From Dethiobacter sp. (lineage in GTDB: Bacteria; Bacillota; Dethiobacteria; Dethiobacterales; Dethiobacteraceae): a stretch of 49,948 nt of DNA. Every line of letters starts with the position of its first letter. Position 1 is the first letter of the stretch. Positions 42,972 through 49,948 of this stretch are shown piece after piece. The DNA lies in NCBI GenBank assembly GCA_018335875.1, contig JAGXRN010000055.1:1-49948 (forward strand), in the 5' to 3' direction. Below the pieces are notes generated by a model, which searched no databases, had not been told where the DNA came from, and saw nothing but the letters and a program-made list of their open reading frames with translations. Both the position numbers and the translations under genes were made by a program.

Positions 42972-44795
42972 ATGTGCGGAATTGTTGGTTATATTGGGGG
43001 GCAGCAGGCCTACCCCATACTGATAGATGGTCTTAAGAAACTGGAATACCGCGGCTATGACTCTGCGGGGGTAGCACTGCTTGATAATGGAGAACTGCAC
43101 ATGGTCAAGTCTGTGGGCCGCCTGTGTGAACTGGAAGATAAGATAGGCATTGGCTGTCCCTACGGCATGGTGGGTATCGGCCATACCCGCTGGGCCACAC
43201 ACGGCCGCCCCAGCGACACTAACGCCCATCCCCACAGCGACTGTACAAACCATTTTGTTGTCATCCACAACGGCATTATTGAAAACTACCAGGCCCTGCG
43301 TGAGTGGCTCACCTCTTTAGGTCACTCTTTCCGCTCCGAAACAGATACCGAAGTGCTGGCCCACCTTGTGGAGCACTACTACAGAGGCGACCTTAAATCC
43401 GCCATCAGGCAGGTCATGGAACAAGTCCATGGTTCTTACGCCCTGGTGGTTATGAGCCGCCATGAAGCCGACCGACTGGTCTGCGCCCGCAAGGACAGCC
43501 CGCTTGTTATCGGCCTTGGCGAGGGTGAGAACTTTATTGCCTCCGATATTCCCGCCCTGCTCAAATACACCCGTCAGACCTATATCCTCGACGACGGTGA
43601 ACTGGCTGAAGTAACCAAAAACGATGTCAAAATAGAAAACGGCAACGGCGCCTCCGTGGAAAAACCAATCTTTAACGTGGAGTGGGACGCTGTGTCAGCG
43701 GAAAAAGATGGCTTTGACCACTTCATGCTCAAAGAAATACATGAACAGCCAAAAGCAATCCGCGATACCCTGCGCAGCCGCTTAAACGACACAGGCGTTG
43801 TTCTTGATGAAATCAAGCTTACGCATGACCAGGTCAAATCACTGCGCAAGGTAGTGATGGTAGCCTGTGGCACAGCGTATCACGCCGGCCTTGTGGGCAA
43901 ATATGTCTTTGAAAAAATGCTGCGCCTCCCTGTTGAAGTGGATGTTGCCTCGGAGTTCCGCTACCGCGACCCGCTGCTTGGCGAAGATACCCTTGTAGTT
44001 GTCATCAGCCAGTCCGGCGAGACAGCGGATACACTGGCTGCCCTGCGTCTGGCCAAAGAGAAGGGAAGCCCGGTCGTAGCCGTCACCAATGTTGTAGGCA
44101 GCTCAGTTTCCCGTGAAGCCGACCAGATTATCTACACCTGGGCCGGCCCTGAAATTGCCGTGGCTTCCACCAAAGCTTACACTACCCAACTGGTAGTGCT
44201 CTATCTGCTTGCCCTTCACCTTGGCAATCTCACAGGCGTCGTTTCACTATCGGAGGCGGCTTCCTTAGTGGAAGAACTAAAGCTTCTCCCTTCCCACGTA
44301 GAGAGCATCCTCAAAAAAGAGCACGAGCTGCTGGAGTTTGCCCGCTTCATCAGCCGGTGGGAGGACACTTTCTTTATCGGCCGCGGCTTAGACTATGCAG
44401 TAGCCCTGGAAGGTTCGCTTAAGCTTAAAGAAATCTCCTACATCCACGCCGAAGCCTATGCCGCCGGTGAACTGAAGCACGGCACTCTGGCCCTGATTAC
44501 CGACAACATTCCTGTACTGGCCCTCGCCACCCAGCCCGCCCTCCATGAAAAAATGTGGAGCAACATCAAGGAAGTCAAGGCCCGCGACGCTTATGTCATG
44601 GGCATCGCCATGGCAGGCGACAAAGGCACTCACAAAGAAGTTGATGCTATCTTTGAAATCCCGGCCACCATACCGCTTCTCGCCCCCATCCTCACAGTGA
44701 TCCCCCTCCAACTCATAGCCTACCACGCCTCGGTCCTGCGCGGCTGCGACGTCGACAAACCCCGCAACCTCGCCAAAAGCGTGACGGTGGAATAG
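42972..44795 (+). CDS. glmS: Glutamine--fructose-6-phosphate aminotransferase
   Basis: A 607-aa isomerizing amidotransferase. CGIVGYIGG gives the N-terminal nucleophile Cys. HTRWATHG and HNGIIENY complete the glutaminase domain. Two SIS domains follow (ACGTAYHAGL; SQSGETADTLAALR; ASTKAYTTQ), and the end PRNLAKSVTVE is standard. It makes glucosamine-6-phosphate, the signal for its own ribozyme. AAAGGGG stands before the ATG. Confidence 0.98.
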   Translation: MCGIVGYIGGQQAYPILIDGLKKLEYRGYDSAGVALLDNGELHMVKSVGRLCELEDKIGIGCPYGMVGIGHTRWATHGRPSDTNAHPHSDCTNHFVVIHNGIIENYQALREWLTSLGHSFRSETDTEVLAHLVEHYYRGDLKSAIRQVMEQVHGSYALVVMSRHEADRLVCARKDSPLVIGLGEGENFIASDIPALLKYTRQTYILDDGELAEVTKNDVKIENGNGASVEKPIFNVEWDAVSAEKDGFDHFMLKEIHEQPKAIRDTLRSRLNDTGVVLDEIKLTHDQVKSLRKVVMVACGTAYHAGLVGKYVFEKMLRLPVEVDVASEFRYRDPLLGEDTLVVVISQSGETADTLAALRLAKEKGSPVVAVTNVVGSSVSREADQIIYTWAGPEIAVASTKAYTTQLVVLYLLALHLGNLTGVVSLSEAASLVEELKLLPSHVESILKKEHELLEFARFISRWEDTFFIGRGLDYAVALEGSLKLKEISYIHAEAYAAGELKHGTLALITDNIPVLALATQPALHEKMWSNIKEVKARDAYVMGIAMAGDKGTHKEVDAIFEIPATIPLLAPILTVIPLQLIAYHASVLRGCDVDKPRNLAKSVTVE

Positions 44796-44860
44796 CTCGG
44801 GGTCAGGTCTAAACATTCGAACATTTAGATATAACAAGCGGCTTTTAAAGGAAATTTAAA

Positions 44861-44891
44861 AAAAATCCGGTTCTCATGGGCCGGATTTTTT
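44861..44891 (+). terminator. Terminator after glmS
   Basis: AAAAATCCGG and CCGGATTTTT form a 10-bp stem with a 10-base loop, 65 bases after the glmS stop. The remaining sequence up to 44972 holds nothing supported. Confidence 0.85.
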
Positions 44892-44972
44892 GCTGTCAGC
44901 GGGAGATATTCTGGGTAGGCCTCTTTGCGCAAGGGATTGACAATCCAGTATTCTTTTATGCCGAGCCTGACT

Positions 44973-45419
44973 CTATTTTACAGGCACTTTTTTGTCAAGC
45001 CAGCGCAGGCTTTGCGCAGTTGTTAATCCCCACAACAAACCGCCGGCGTGGTTTGAAACCGTTGTTTCAAACGATACACTGGAAACAATGGGTGTCTGAA
45101 ACAAGGTAGGGAGGGCATACATTAAAAAACCGGCGACTACACCAAATATTGCTCCTTTTAATAAATATCCCCTGGACGTTATCTGCGGTAGCAGGAATGC
45201 GAACGCTACTCCCAGCAAACCTGACCAAATAAGCTGCATCCATAAGGCGAAAATTCCCTGTATATGGTTTTGGGGTAAGCTGCCATATAAAAATACGCTT
45301 GCCCAATCAATAAAGCGGATTATCTGCAGGTTTAAGATGAAAACGGCTATCAGTGTCCATATGTTCATAGCCACTCCGCCAATAAATCCAGCAATAAATC
45401 CTCTGAAAAATCTATCCAT
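44973..45419 (-). CDS. Small integral membrane protein, unknown function
   Basis: A 148-aa protein with about four hydrophobic helices: FIAGFIGGVAMNIWTLIAVF at the N-terminus, one near 60-80, one near 87-108, and GGLLWGLTT near the end. Gly-rich helix starts and a conserved-looking SNHAGGLLWG segment suggest a YqhR-like clostridial membrane protein, but I cannot assign the family. GGAGAC stands before the ATG. It is alone between the glmS terminator and the MFS gene. Confidence 0.75.
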   Translation of the reverse strand: MDRFFRGFIAGFIGGVAMNIWTLIAVFILNLQIIRFIDWASVFLYGSLPQNHIQGIFALWMQLIWSGLLGVAFAFLLPQITSRGYLLKGAIFGVVAGFLMYALPTLFQTPIVSSVSFETTVSNHAGGLLWGLTTAQSLRWLDKKVPVK

Positions 45420-45649
45420 GTTTTTTTAGTCTCCTCTGTCTTCGAACTGGTTTGTGTTTGCCGAGAGTAACAGATTTTAAAGAATAGTTACTTATACTCA
45501 TATTGTGGCTTTAACAGCATTAAATATTCAAACTCATATATCCATCGTTTCAAGAAACTTTTTAATGTTTTGCTTGCACCATAAAAAATAACCACGGCAT
45601 CTGCCGCAGCTTCTTAAAGTTTGTATTAATATTTTCTGTGGGGATGACT

Positions 45650-46888
45650 TCACTTGTGTATGCCGGGTCCAAGCTCAAGGTGCTCGGGCGGTGCATCGTT
45701 GAGTTGGTGAAAGACCGGCGATAGCAGGGCCAACGCCGGGACAAGAGTGGATATTGCTCCAAGCACCAGAAATAGCATTCTGATTCCCAAAAACTCTGCA
45801 AAAATACTTCCCGCAGCTGCTCCCAGGGGCATCCCGGCCTGTGCGAGCAGGATTCTGACGGCGAAAACCCGGCCTCTTAAGGACTCAGGGACTCTTCTCT
45901 GGTAGAAAGTAGTGTTGTTAATAGTAAATACCAGTGCAAAGAATCCATTTCCCACTGTTGCCGCCAGAGCCAGAATAAAAACTTGCAGCATTCCCAGGCT
46001 CCCCAGCAGCAGGCCGCTGATGAACAGCGACCACAGCATCACACTGCGGCGGTCTTTGGGCTCGCTTATTATTCCAGTAACTACTGAGCCAAGCAGCATA
46101 CCGGCAGAGAAACCTGAACTAAAAAGGCCGTACTGCAGTGCTGTCCCCTGCAGATCTTCCAGAATAAAAGGTAAAAACATAGGCTGGGCGGCGCCACTGC
46201 TGAAGTTGGTGATCATGAGGATCATCCCCACCCAAAAAAGGACAGGGTAGCAGCGAAAGAAGAGCAGGCCTTCCCGAAACTGGGAAAACCAGCTTTCTCT
46301 TTGTTTGGGGTGGCAATCTCCACCGGGAATGAAGCAGAGCAGCAGCCCCGCCAAAGCGAGAAAAAAAATCATGCTGAAAAGCACTGTCCCGGCACCTATA
46401 AAAGTTACCATCAGCCCGCCGAGGGCGGGGCCTGCCAGCATAAGCATTTGGCCGGTTCCCTCCAGGATTGAGTTCCCTTTCATCAGCTGCTGCGGGGGCA
46501 GGATTTCCGCAACGAAAGCCATTCTTGACGGGCCATAGAGAGGCTCGACACTGCCTGAAATGATGGCAACCAGGTAAAGGTGCCAGACATCCAGCAGGCC
46601 CAGGGGATAGAGAACAGCGGGGACAGTAAAGAAGGCTGCCCGCACCCATTTGGAAAAAATCATCGCCTGCCTGCGGTTCCAGCGGTCCAGGAAAGGTCCC
46701 ACCACAAGCTGCACGGCAATGCTTGGAATCATGAAGGAGAGCCAGATACCGCCCATGGCCAGCTTGGAGCCGGTAAGCTCGTAGACCAGCCAGGAGATTA
46801 TAAAGGTTGAAAAAGTTTGGCCGAGTCCTGATGCTCCCTGAGACAGCCAGACGAAAATAAAGGAGCGGTTCCCAAATAGGGTTCTCAA
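45650..46888 (-). CDS. MFS transporter, probable efflux pump
   Basis: A 412-aa major facilitator protein with about 12 helices. Motif A is GPFLDRWNRRQAM after helix 2, and the second-half equivalent is SEPKDRRSV. RGRVFAVRILLAQAG is typical of the MFS_3 / enterobactin-exporter-like group. It probably exports a drug or siderophore with protons; the substrate is unknown. AGGGGGC lies near the start. A 16-bp palindrome about 80 bases upstream may be its operator. About 230 bases after its stop (45420-45649) show nothing clear. Confidence 0.9.
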   Translation of the reverse strand: MRTLFGNRSFIFVWLSQGASGLGQTFSTFIISWLVYELTGSKLAMGGIWLSFMIPSIAVQLVVGPFLDRWNRRQAMIFSKWVRAAFFTVPAVLYPLGLLDVWHLYLVAIISGSVEPLYGPSRMAFVAEILPPQQLMKGNSILEGTGQMLMLAGPALGGLMVTFIGAGTVLFSMIFFLALAGLLLCFIPGGDCHPKQRESWFSQFREGLLFFRCYPVLFWVGMILMITNFSSGAAQPMFLPFILEDLQGTALQYGLFSSGFSAGMLLGSVVTGIISEPKDRRSVMLWSLFISGLLLGSLGMLQVFILALAATVGNGFFALVFTINNTTFYQRRVPESLRGRVFAVRILLAQAGMPLGAAAGSIFAEFLGIRMLFLVLGAISTLVPALALLSPVFHQLNDAPPEHLELGPGIHK

Positions 46889-46967
46889 TATTTTGCCCCC
46901 TGTTAAGGATATATTTTTATTACCTGCTTTTTAGGAAGCAGCAAGAATGGCAACCAAATTATAACAA

Positions 46968-46983
46968 TTAGATTATAATCTAA
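46968..46983. promoter_or_regulatory. Perfect 16-bp palindrome, operator candidate
   Basis: TTAGATTATAATCTAA is fully self-complementary and lies 80 bases upstream of the MFS start in a divergent intergenic gap. AT-rich palindromes of this size are typical MarR- or TetR-type sites. No such regulator gene is adjacent. Confidence 0.5.
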
Positions 46984-47092
46984 CAGTCCTTCCATAGCAA
47001 CATGATTCTGCACCTGTTTTGAAGATGGCAGGAAAATATAGTTGCATTCTAGAATATATAAATGTATTTTCCACCATGAACGGAGGGGCACA

Positions 47093-47471
47093 ATGGCTAA
47101 ATTACCAGAATATATAGGGCCGGCCGCATTTGGCATTAGAATGGGAGTGATAGTTCCAGGGTCTGATTTGTCTGGAATGATTGTTTGACCCGATGCCTGT
47201 TTTTGGTATGACTGACGGCTTCCCGGGTCGGTATCGGGCAGGCATAAAATATAAATACGTGGCAGATGTCTGCCACGAAGAAGGAAAAAGCATCGAAGAA
47301 ATTGAAGCACATTTAGCACAGAAGTGCAAGCAGTCTTATGAACACGATGATATTATGACTGAGGGGACAACCCCAAGGCGCACAGAGGATGTAATCGCCA
47401 GCCTGGCTGACCTTGTAAGCGGCTCTGCCGATGCGGGTACGCCTGTTATCGTTGTCAAAGGTATACTGTGA
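47093..47471 (+). pseudogene. F420-0:L-glutamate ligase-like gene with internal deletion
   Basis: CGGAGGGG and ATG 47093 start a frame reading PEYIGPAAFGIRMGVIVPG, the N-terminus of the F420-0:glutamate ligase-like family in Firmicutes. It stops after 31 codons. From 47181 another frame carries the typical C-terminus: DPMPVFGMTDGFPGRYR, YVADVCHEEGKS, TEGTTPRR and LADLVSGSADAGTP. About 300 residues in between are absent and the halves are out of frame, so a deletion near 47185 made a pseudogene. Family assignment relies on recall of the two ends. Confidence 0.7.
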
Positions 47472-47508
47472 TAGAGGATGATAGAATGAAAAAAGGAGGC
47501 AGACAGTG

Positions 47509-47766
47509 ATGGGATTATTTGGGTCAAGGCAAAAAAAAGTTCTTATGTATTCTTCGGATACATGAGGGGATTGCGTGGCGGCAAAGAGTTTCTTTGCACA
47601 AAACAACGTGGAAGTTGACTACAAGAGTATTGCTGAAGAAAAAAACCGTGAAGAACTGGTAAAAAAATACGGGCGCTTGGCCGTACCTACTATAATCATT
47701 GGAGACCGCGTTATCCTGGGATTTATACAGAATAAAGATGAGATAAAGAAGTTGCTGGGCAGTTAA
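47509..47766 (+). CDS. Glutaredoxin-like selenoprotein (UGA = Sec19)
   Basis: The frame from ATG 47509 (GGAGG at 47495-47499, spacing 9) runs MGLFGSRQKKVLMYSSDT, then UGA at 47563-47565, then GDCVAAKSFFAQNNV, and on to TAA at 47764. The UGA falls exactly where glutaredoxins have the first Cys of CxxC, giving U-G-D-C. The rest is a normal 85-aa glutaredoxin: VDYKSI, the cis-Pro in LAVPTIIIGD, and a closing helix. A hairpin lies 15-32 bases after the UGA. A chance nonsense mutation at just this codon is unlikely. ORF callers see only the GTG-started 63-aa part at 47575. It probably reduces disulfides or acts on peroxides with a selenol. Confidence 0.85.
47563..47597 (+). promoter_or_regulatory. 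Candidate bacterial SECIS element
   Basis: After the UGA, GCAAAG (47581-47586) pairs with CTTTGC (47592-47597) around the loop AGTTT. A G among the first two loop bases and a loop about 22 bases after the UGA both fit the bacterial SECIS rules for SelB-directed selenocysteine insertion. The lower stem is weak. Confidence 0.65.
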
Positions 47767-47852
47767 TACCCATTGCCTGTATCACTGCCATGTTGTAATT
47801 TCTGATGTAATTTCTACCTGACAGTTGTGGTAGCTTTAGAGGGGGTAATTTT

Positions 47853-49088
47853 TTGTTGGAGGCAGTCGGTATTTTATTGTCACTTGTTGTAATTGCGGTT
47901 ATTATCCGTAAAGGCTATAAACTTTTATGGGCTATGTTGGCGGGGGCAGCCATTGTGCCTGTTTTCGCACTTATGCGTCCTGCAGAGGCTGTGGAAATAG
48001 CATTAAACTCAGTTATTAGCCCCGTGACAATATTACTTGCTTTAATGGTTGCAAGCATTACCATGTTAGGTTTTGTCCTGGAAAAAACCGGCTTAATGCA
48101 TGAAATGGTCGAGAGTATGACACAGCTGGTACGCAGTCCGCGGCTACTGTTAATGATGCTGCCTGCTGTTATTTCTATACTGGCATTTCCCGGGGGCGCC
48201 ATACTTTCAGCTCCCATGCTGGATGAAGCAGCCCAAAATATGGAGTTTTCCAAAACACATCTTTCAATGACCAACATTCTCTTCAGACACCTTTTTGTGC
48301 TTGTCTCGCCATTTTACCCGGCAATAATTTTTATCTCAGGCGTGACTGGTATCGGCATGACAAAATTTATACTTTTCAACCTGCCTATTTTTGCAGTTGG
48401 GACTTTAATTGCTAATCATTATCTTTTCAGAAACACTTCCCACATGGTTGCCGCAAGCAAAGAAGAAAGCCTCTCTCTTTCACCCAGGCTGGTAAACCTG
48501 TTTAGAAGCTTCCTGCCTTTTATTGTTATCTTGGTTTTCTACCTTGGCTTTAGAGTTTATCTGCCACTTTCCATTTTCCTGGCGGCAGTAACCGCCCTTT
48601 TTCTCAATGTGCCCAAAGGTGAGGCTTTGATGAATGCAGTCCGCTCCCGCCTCAAATATCTTTGGCATGGTATTAGCTGGCCTGTGGTGCTGACAATAGT
48701 CTCCATCATGCTCTATAAGGATTTTATTGAGAATACCAGTTCACTGCATACAGGGGTAAGCCTCATTTTGGCCCGTGGCTTTCCCATCACTATCATGCTG
48801 ATAATAATACCTTTCATTACCGGGTTTATGATCGGTAACAACGCCGCCTCACTGGGGGTTGCTCTTCCCATCCTGCTTCCGGTTCTGGGCCAGGGCAATT
48901 ACAATTTGGGTCAATTGGGTATTATCTTTGTCAGCTCTTTTTCCGGGTATGTGGGCTCGCCCATACATCTTTGCACATACCTCACCTGTGAGTATTTTAA
49001 AGCGCCGCTGAGCAAAGTGCTTTTAAAGGTGAACCTATTCGGGTTGTTTTTTATCGCCCTTGCGTTGGTTGTTTCACTGTTTTATTAA
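47853..49088 (+). CDS. DUF401 family integral membrane protein (putative permease)
   Basis: A 411-aa polytopic protein with about ten helices. It matches DUF401 in length and in segments such as FPGGAILSAPMLDEAAQ, HLFVLVSPFYPAIIF and SGYVGSPIHLCTYLTCEYF. It belongs to the ion-transporter-like families (anion or Na+ antiport). The substrate is unknown. The start is TTG with GAGGGGG upstream. It stands alone; the selenoprotein gene ends 86 bases before it. Confidence 0.88.
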   Translation: MLEAVGILLSLVVIAVIIRKGYKLLWAMLAGAAIVPVFALMRPAEAVEIALNSVISPVTILLALMVASITMLGFVLEKTGLMHEMVESMTQLVRSPRLLLMMLPAVISILAFPGGAILSAPMLDEAAQNMEFSKTHLSMTNILFRHLFVLVSPFYPAIIFISGVTGIGMTKFILFNLPIFAVGTLIANHYLFRNTSHMVAASKEESLSLSPRLVNLFRSFLPFIVILVFYLGFRVYLPLSIFLAAVTALFLNVPKGEALMNAVRSRLKYLWHGISWPVVLTIVSIMLYKDFIENTSSLHTGVSLILARGFPITIMLIIIPFITGFMIGNNAASLGVALPILLPVLGQGNYNLGQLGIIFVSSFSGYVGSPIHLCTYLTCEYFKAPLSKVLLKVNLFGLFFIALALVVSLFY

Positions 49089-49093
49089 ATTAA

Positions 49094-49390
49094 CGTAAAA
49101 TCTACTTCATAAACCAGTCCCAGCCCAATGGCATCCCCACCAGTGAGACAACTACCCTGTCTGGCGAGCCCGTGAGCAGGGTGCGCACTTTGTTCGGGGA
49201 GCCGCCTTTTCTCATTCGCAGCATCGCAGCAGTGCCTGAGTTTAGCAGGGAGATTTGGATTTATACACCCGGCGGCGAAGACCCTACCGGAGTATTTATC
49301 TTTTTTAAAGGCGGAAGAGTGCACGCGAGCCGCATCGATGAATTTGGCGGCCTCCACAATTCCGGGCTGCTGGATGATGAAAATTTCTGA
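49094..49390 (+). pseudogene. Probable 5'-truncated gene of unknown family
   Basis: The frame is open from 49094 with no good start; GTG at 49172 is the first candidate but lacks a ribosome binding site. It encodes RVRTLFGEPPFLIRSIAAV, then WIYTPGGEDPTGVFIFFKGG and RVHASRIDEFGGL. This compact beta-rich domain is clearly protein-like. Its start touches the DUF401 stop, so upstream sequence has probably been lost. A short genuine gene from GTG 49172 (72 aa) cannot be excluded. Confidence 0.5.
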
Positions 49391-49411
49391 CAGAGGTAAT
49401 ATGCCGGCAGA

Positions 49412-49440
49412 AAACCAGCATTTGTGCTGGTTTCTTTGTT
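49412..49440 (+). terminator. Intrinsic terminator
   Basis: AAACCAGCA and TGCTGGTTT form a 9-bp stem with a TTTG loop, followed by CTTTGTTTT. It ends transcription from the DUF401 region. Confidence 0.8.
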
Positions 49441-49447
49441 TTACTTG

Positions 49448-49499
49448 TTAACATTAACTAATCTTAATCTATTCTTAAATGATTATTAATTTTTATACT
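49448..49499 (+). promoter_or_regulatory. Phased TTAA repeats and promoter, Pho-box candidate
   Basis: TTAA occurs at 49454, 49464, 49475 and 49486, spaced 10-11 bases, with an extra TTAACA at 49448. A TATACT -10 box is at 49494-49499. Helically phased TTAACA-like repeats just upstream of a -10 box are the mark of PhoP-type response-regulator sites in Firmicutes. They drive the lipoprotein gene that follows. Confidence 0.55.
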
Positions 49500-49554
49500 G
49501 TAACATTAAGCTGTGAAAGTTTTGTAAGTGTGTTGAAAGTGGGAGGGAGAACGA

Positions 49555-49948
49555 ATGAAGTCCCGGAAATTTCTTCTACTGGTTGTGGCGGTGCTGCTGG
49601 CAGTTGCCGCAGCTGGCTGTGGAAATACAGTAAAGACAGTACCTGGCGGCACTGAAAACAGGCAGCCGCTGGAAGTGAAACAGCCCGATACATACAATCC
49701 GGCCACAGTGGTCCTAAGCGGGCAAGCGGGCCTGCAGCAGGACCCTGTGGGCAGTGATGCTCCGGCCTTCCCGCAAGAGCCTGTGATCATAATCGGCGAA
49801 TCAGAGGATAAGCCGGGCTGGAAAGTGTTTAACTCAAGCGGGCATTATGTGTTTGTCACAGATGACTGGAGCGAATTTACTGTGAGTGAAGAAGCCGAAA
49901 CAGCACCTTTTTCGTTCCACTTCCCCGGAGATTTTAACTTTGACGATG
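49555..49948 (+). CDS. Lipoprotein, cut by window end
   Basis: At least 131 residues. KSRKFLLLVVAVLLAVAAAGC is a lipoprotein signal split into a basic start, a hydrophobic core and a lipobox with Cys near residue 22. A Pro/Gly/Gln-rich linker and the beginning of a folded domain (EPVIIIGES, KVFNSSGHYVFVTDDW) follow. The C-terminus lies outside the window. GGGAGGGAG stands before the ATG. The family is not recognised; the possible Pho box upstream suggests induction under phosphate limitation. Confidence 0.8.
   Translation, partial: MKSRKFLLLVVAVLLAVAAAGCGNTVKTVPGGTENRQPLEVKQPDTYNPATVVLSGQAGLQQDPVGSDAPAFPQEPVIIIGESEDKPGWKVFNSSGHYVFVTDDWSEFTVSEEAETAPFSFHFPGDFNFDD

Noticed and set aside
47186-47188. 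In-frame TGA in the F420 ligase-like gene as a second selenocysteine
   Set aside because: Continuing past the TGA gives no family sequence, while the true C-terminus is in another frame; this is a deletion junction.
46903-47319. 138-codon - strand frame
   Set aside because: It overlaps the F420 ligase-like remnant and an operator palindrome, with no recognisable features.
49085-49357. 90-codon - strand frame after the DUF401 gene
   Set aside because: Opposite strand of a more protein-like + strand frame with the GGEDPTG segment.

Overview
The window looks like chromosomal DNA of an anaerobic, Gram-positive, endospore-forming Clostridia-type bacterium, close in character to Peptococcaceae, Syntrophomonas or Dethiobacter relatives. 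The signs are strong AAGGAGG ribosome binding sites, many TTG/GTG starts, a T-box leader, a glmS ribozyme, the cdaA-cdaR-glmM-glmS block, a CwlD-type spore amidase, several oxygen-sensitive iron-sulfur proteins, and a UGA codon that appears to be read as selenocysteine. The lineage is inferred from gene content only.

Region 1 (1-14.7 kb) is a defence island on the + strand. It opens with the end of an IS3-family transposase. Then comes an extended type III restriction-modification module: an N-terminally shortened SNF2-type helicase, a DUF4391 protein, Mod (beta-class adenine methylase with DPPY) and Res (helicase plus PD-(D/E)XK nuclease). A second, less familiar block follows: a 998-aa DEAH helicase with a possible C-terminal nuclease domain, a 335-aa protein with a nuclease-like acidic motif, a GIY-YIG nuclease with a novel N-terminal half, and a 214-aa unknown. 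This block is the best candidate in the window for an undescribed defence system.

Region 2 (14.7-20.4 kb) is eroded. It holds repeats with a GATGTC core, an intact CopZ-type [2Fe-2S] protein, remnants of a serine recombinase and other genes, a DEAD-box RNA helicase, a shortened YwbE, a DUF302 protein with a Crp/Fnr regulator and a palindromic operator candidate, and a 5'-truncated AMP-ligase.

Region 3 (20.4-31.5 kb) is metabolic. On the - strand lie a class I fumarase (two subunits) with a D-threonine aldolase-like PLP enzyme, and glutaminyl-tRNA synthetase. On the + strand lie an iron-sulfur flavoprotein, a PadR regulator, a membrane polyferredoxin, glycerate dehydrogenase, glycerate kinase and a methyltransferase. 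A complete T-box leader with promoter and terminator lies on the - strand with no gene behind it.

Region 4 (31.8-44.9 kb) is core-like: an archaeal-type geranylgeranylglyceryl phosphate synthase with a hexapeptide acyltransferase, a split chromate transporter, CwlD, a broken P-type ATPase, a Memo-AMMECR1 fusion with its radical SAM partner, an alanine/sodium symporter, then c-di-AMP synthesis and UDP-GlcNAc precursor synthesis with a glmS ribozyme.

Region 5 (44.9-49.9 kb) has a small membrane protein, an MFS exporter, an internally deleted F420-0:glutamate ligase-like gene, a probable selenocysteine glutaredoxin with a SECIS-like hairpin, a DUF401 permease, a gene remnant, and the start of a lipoprotein gene behind 11-bp-phased TTAA repeats that resemble a Pho box.
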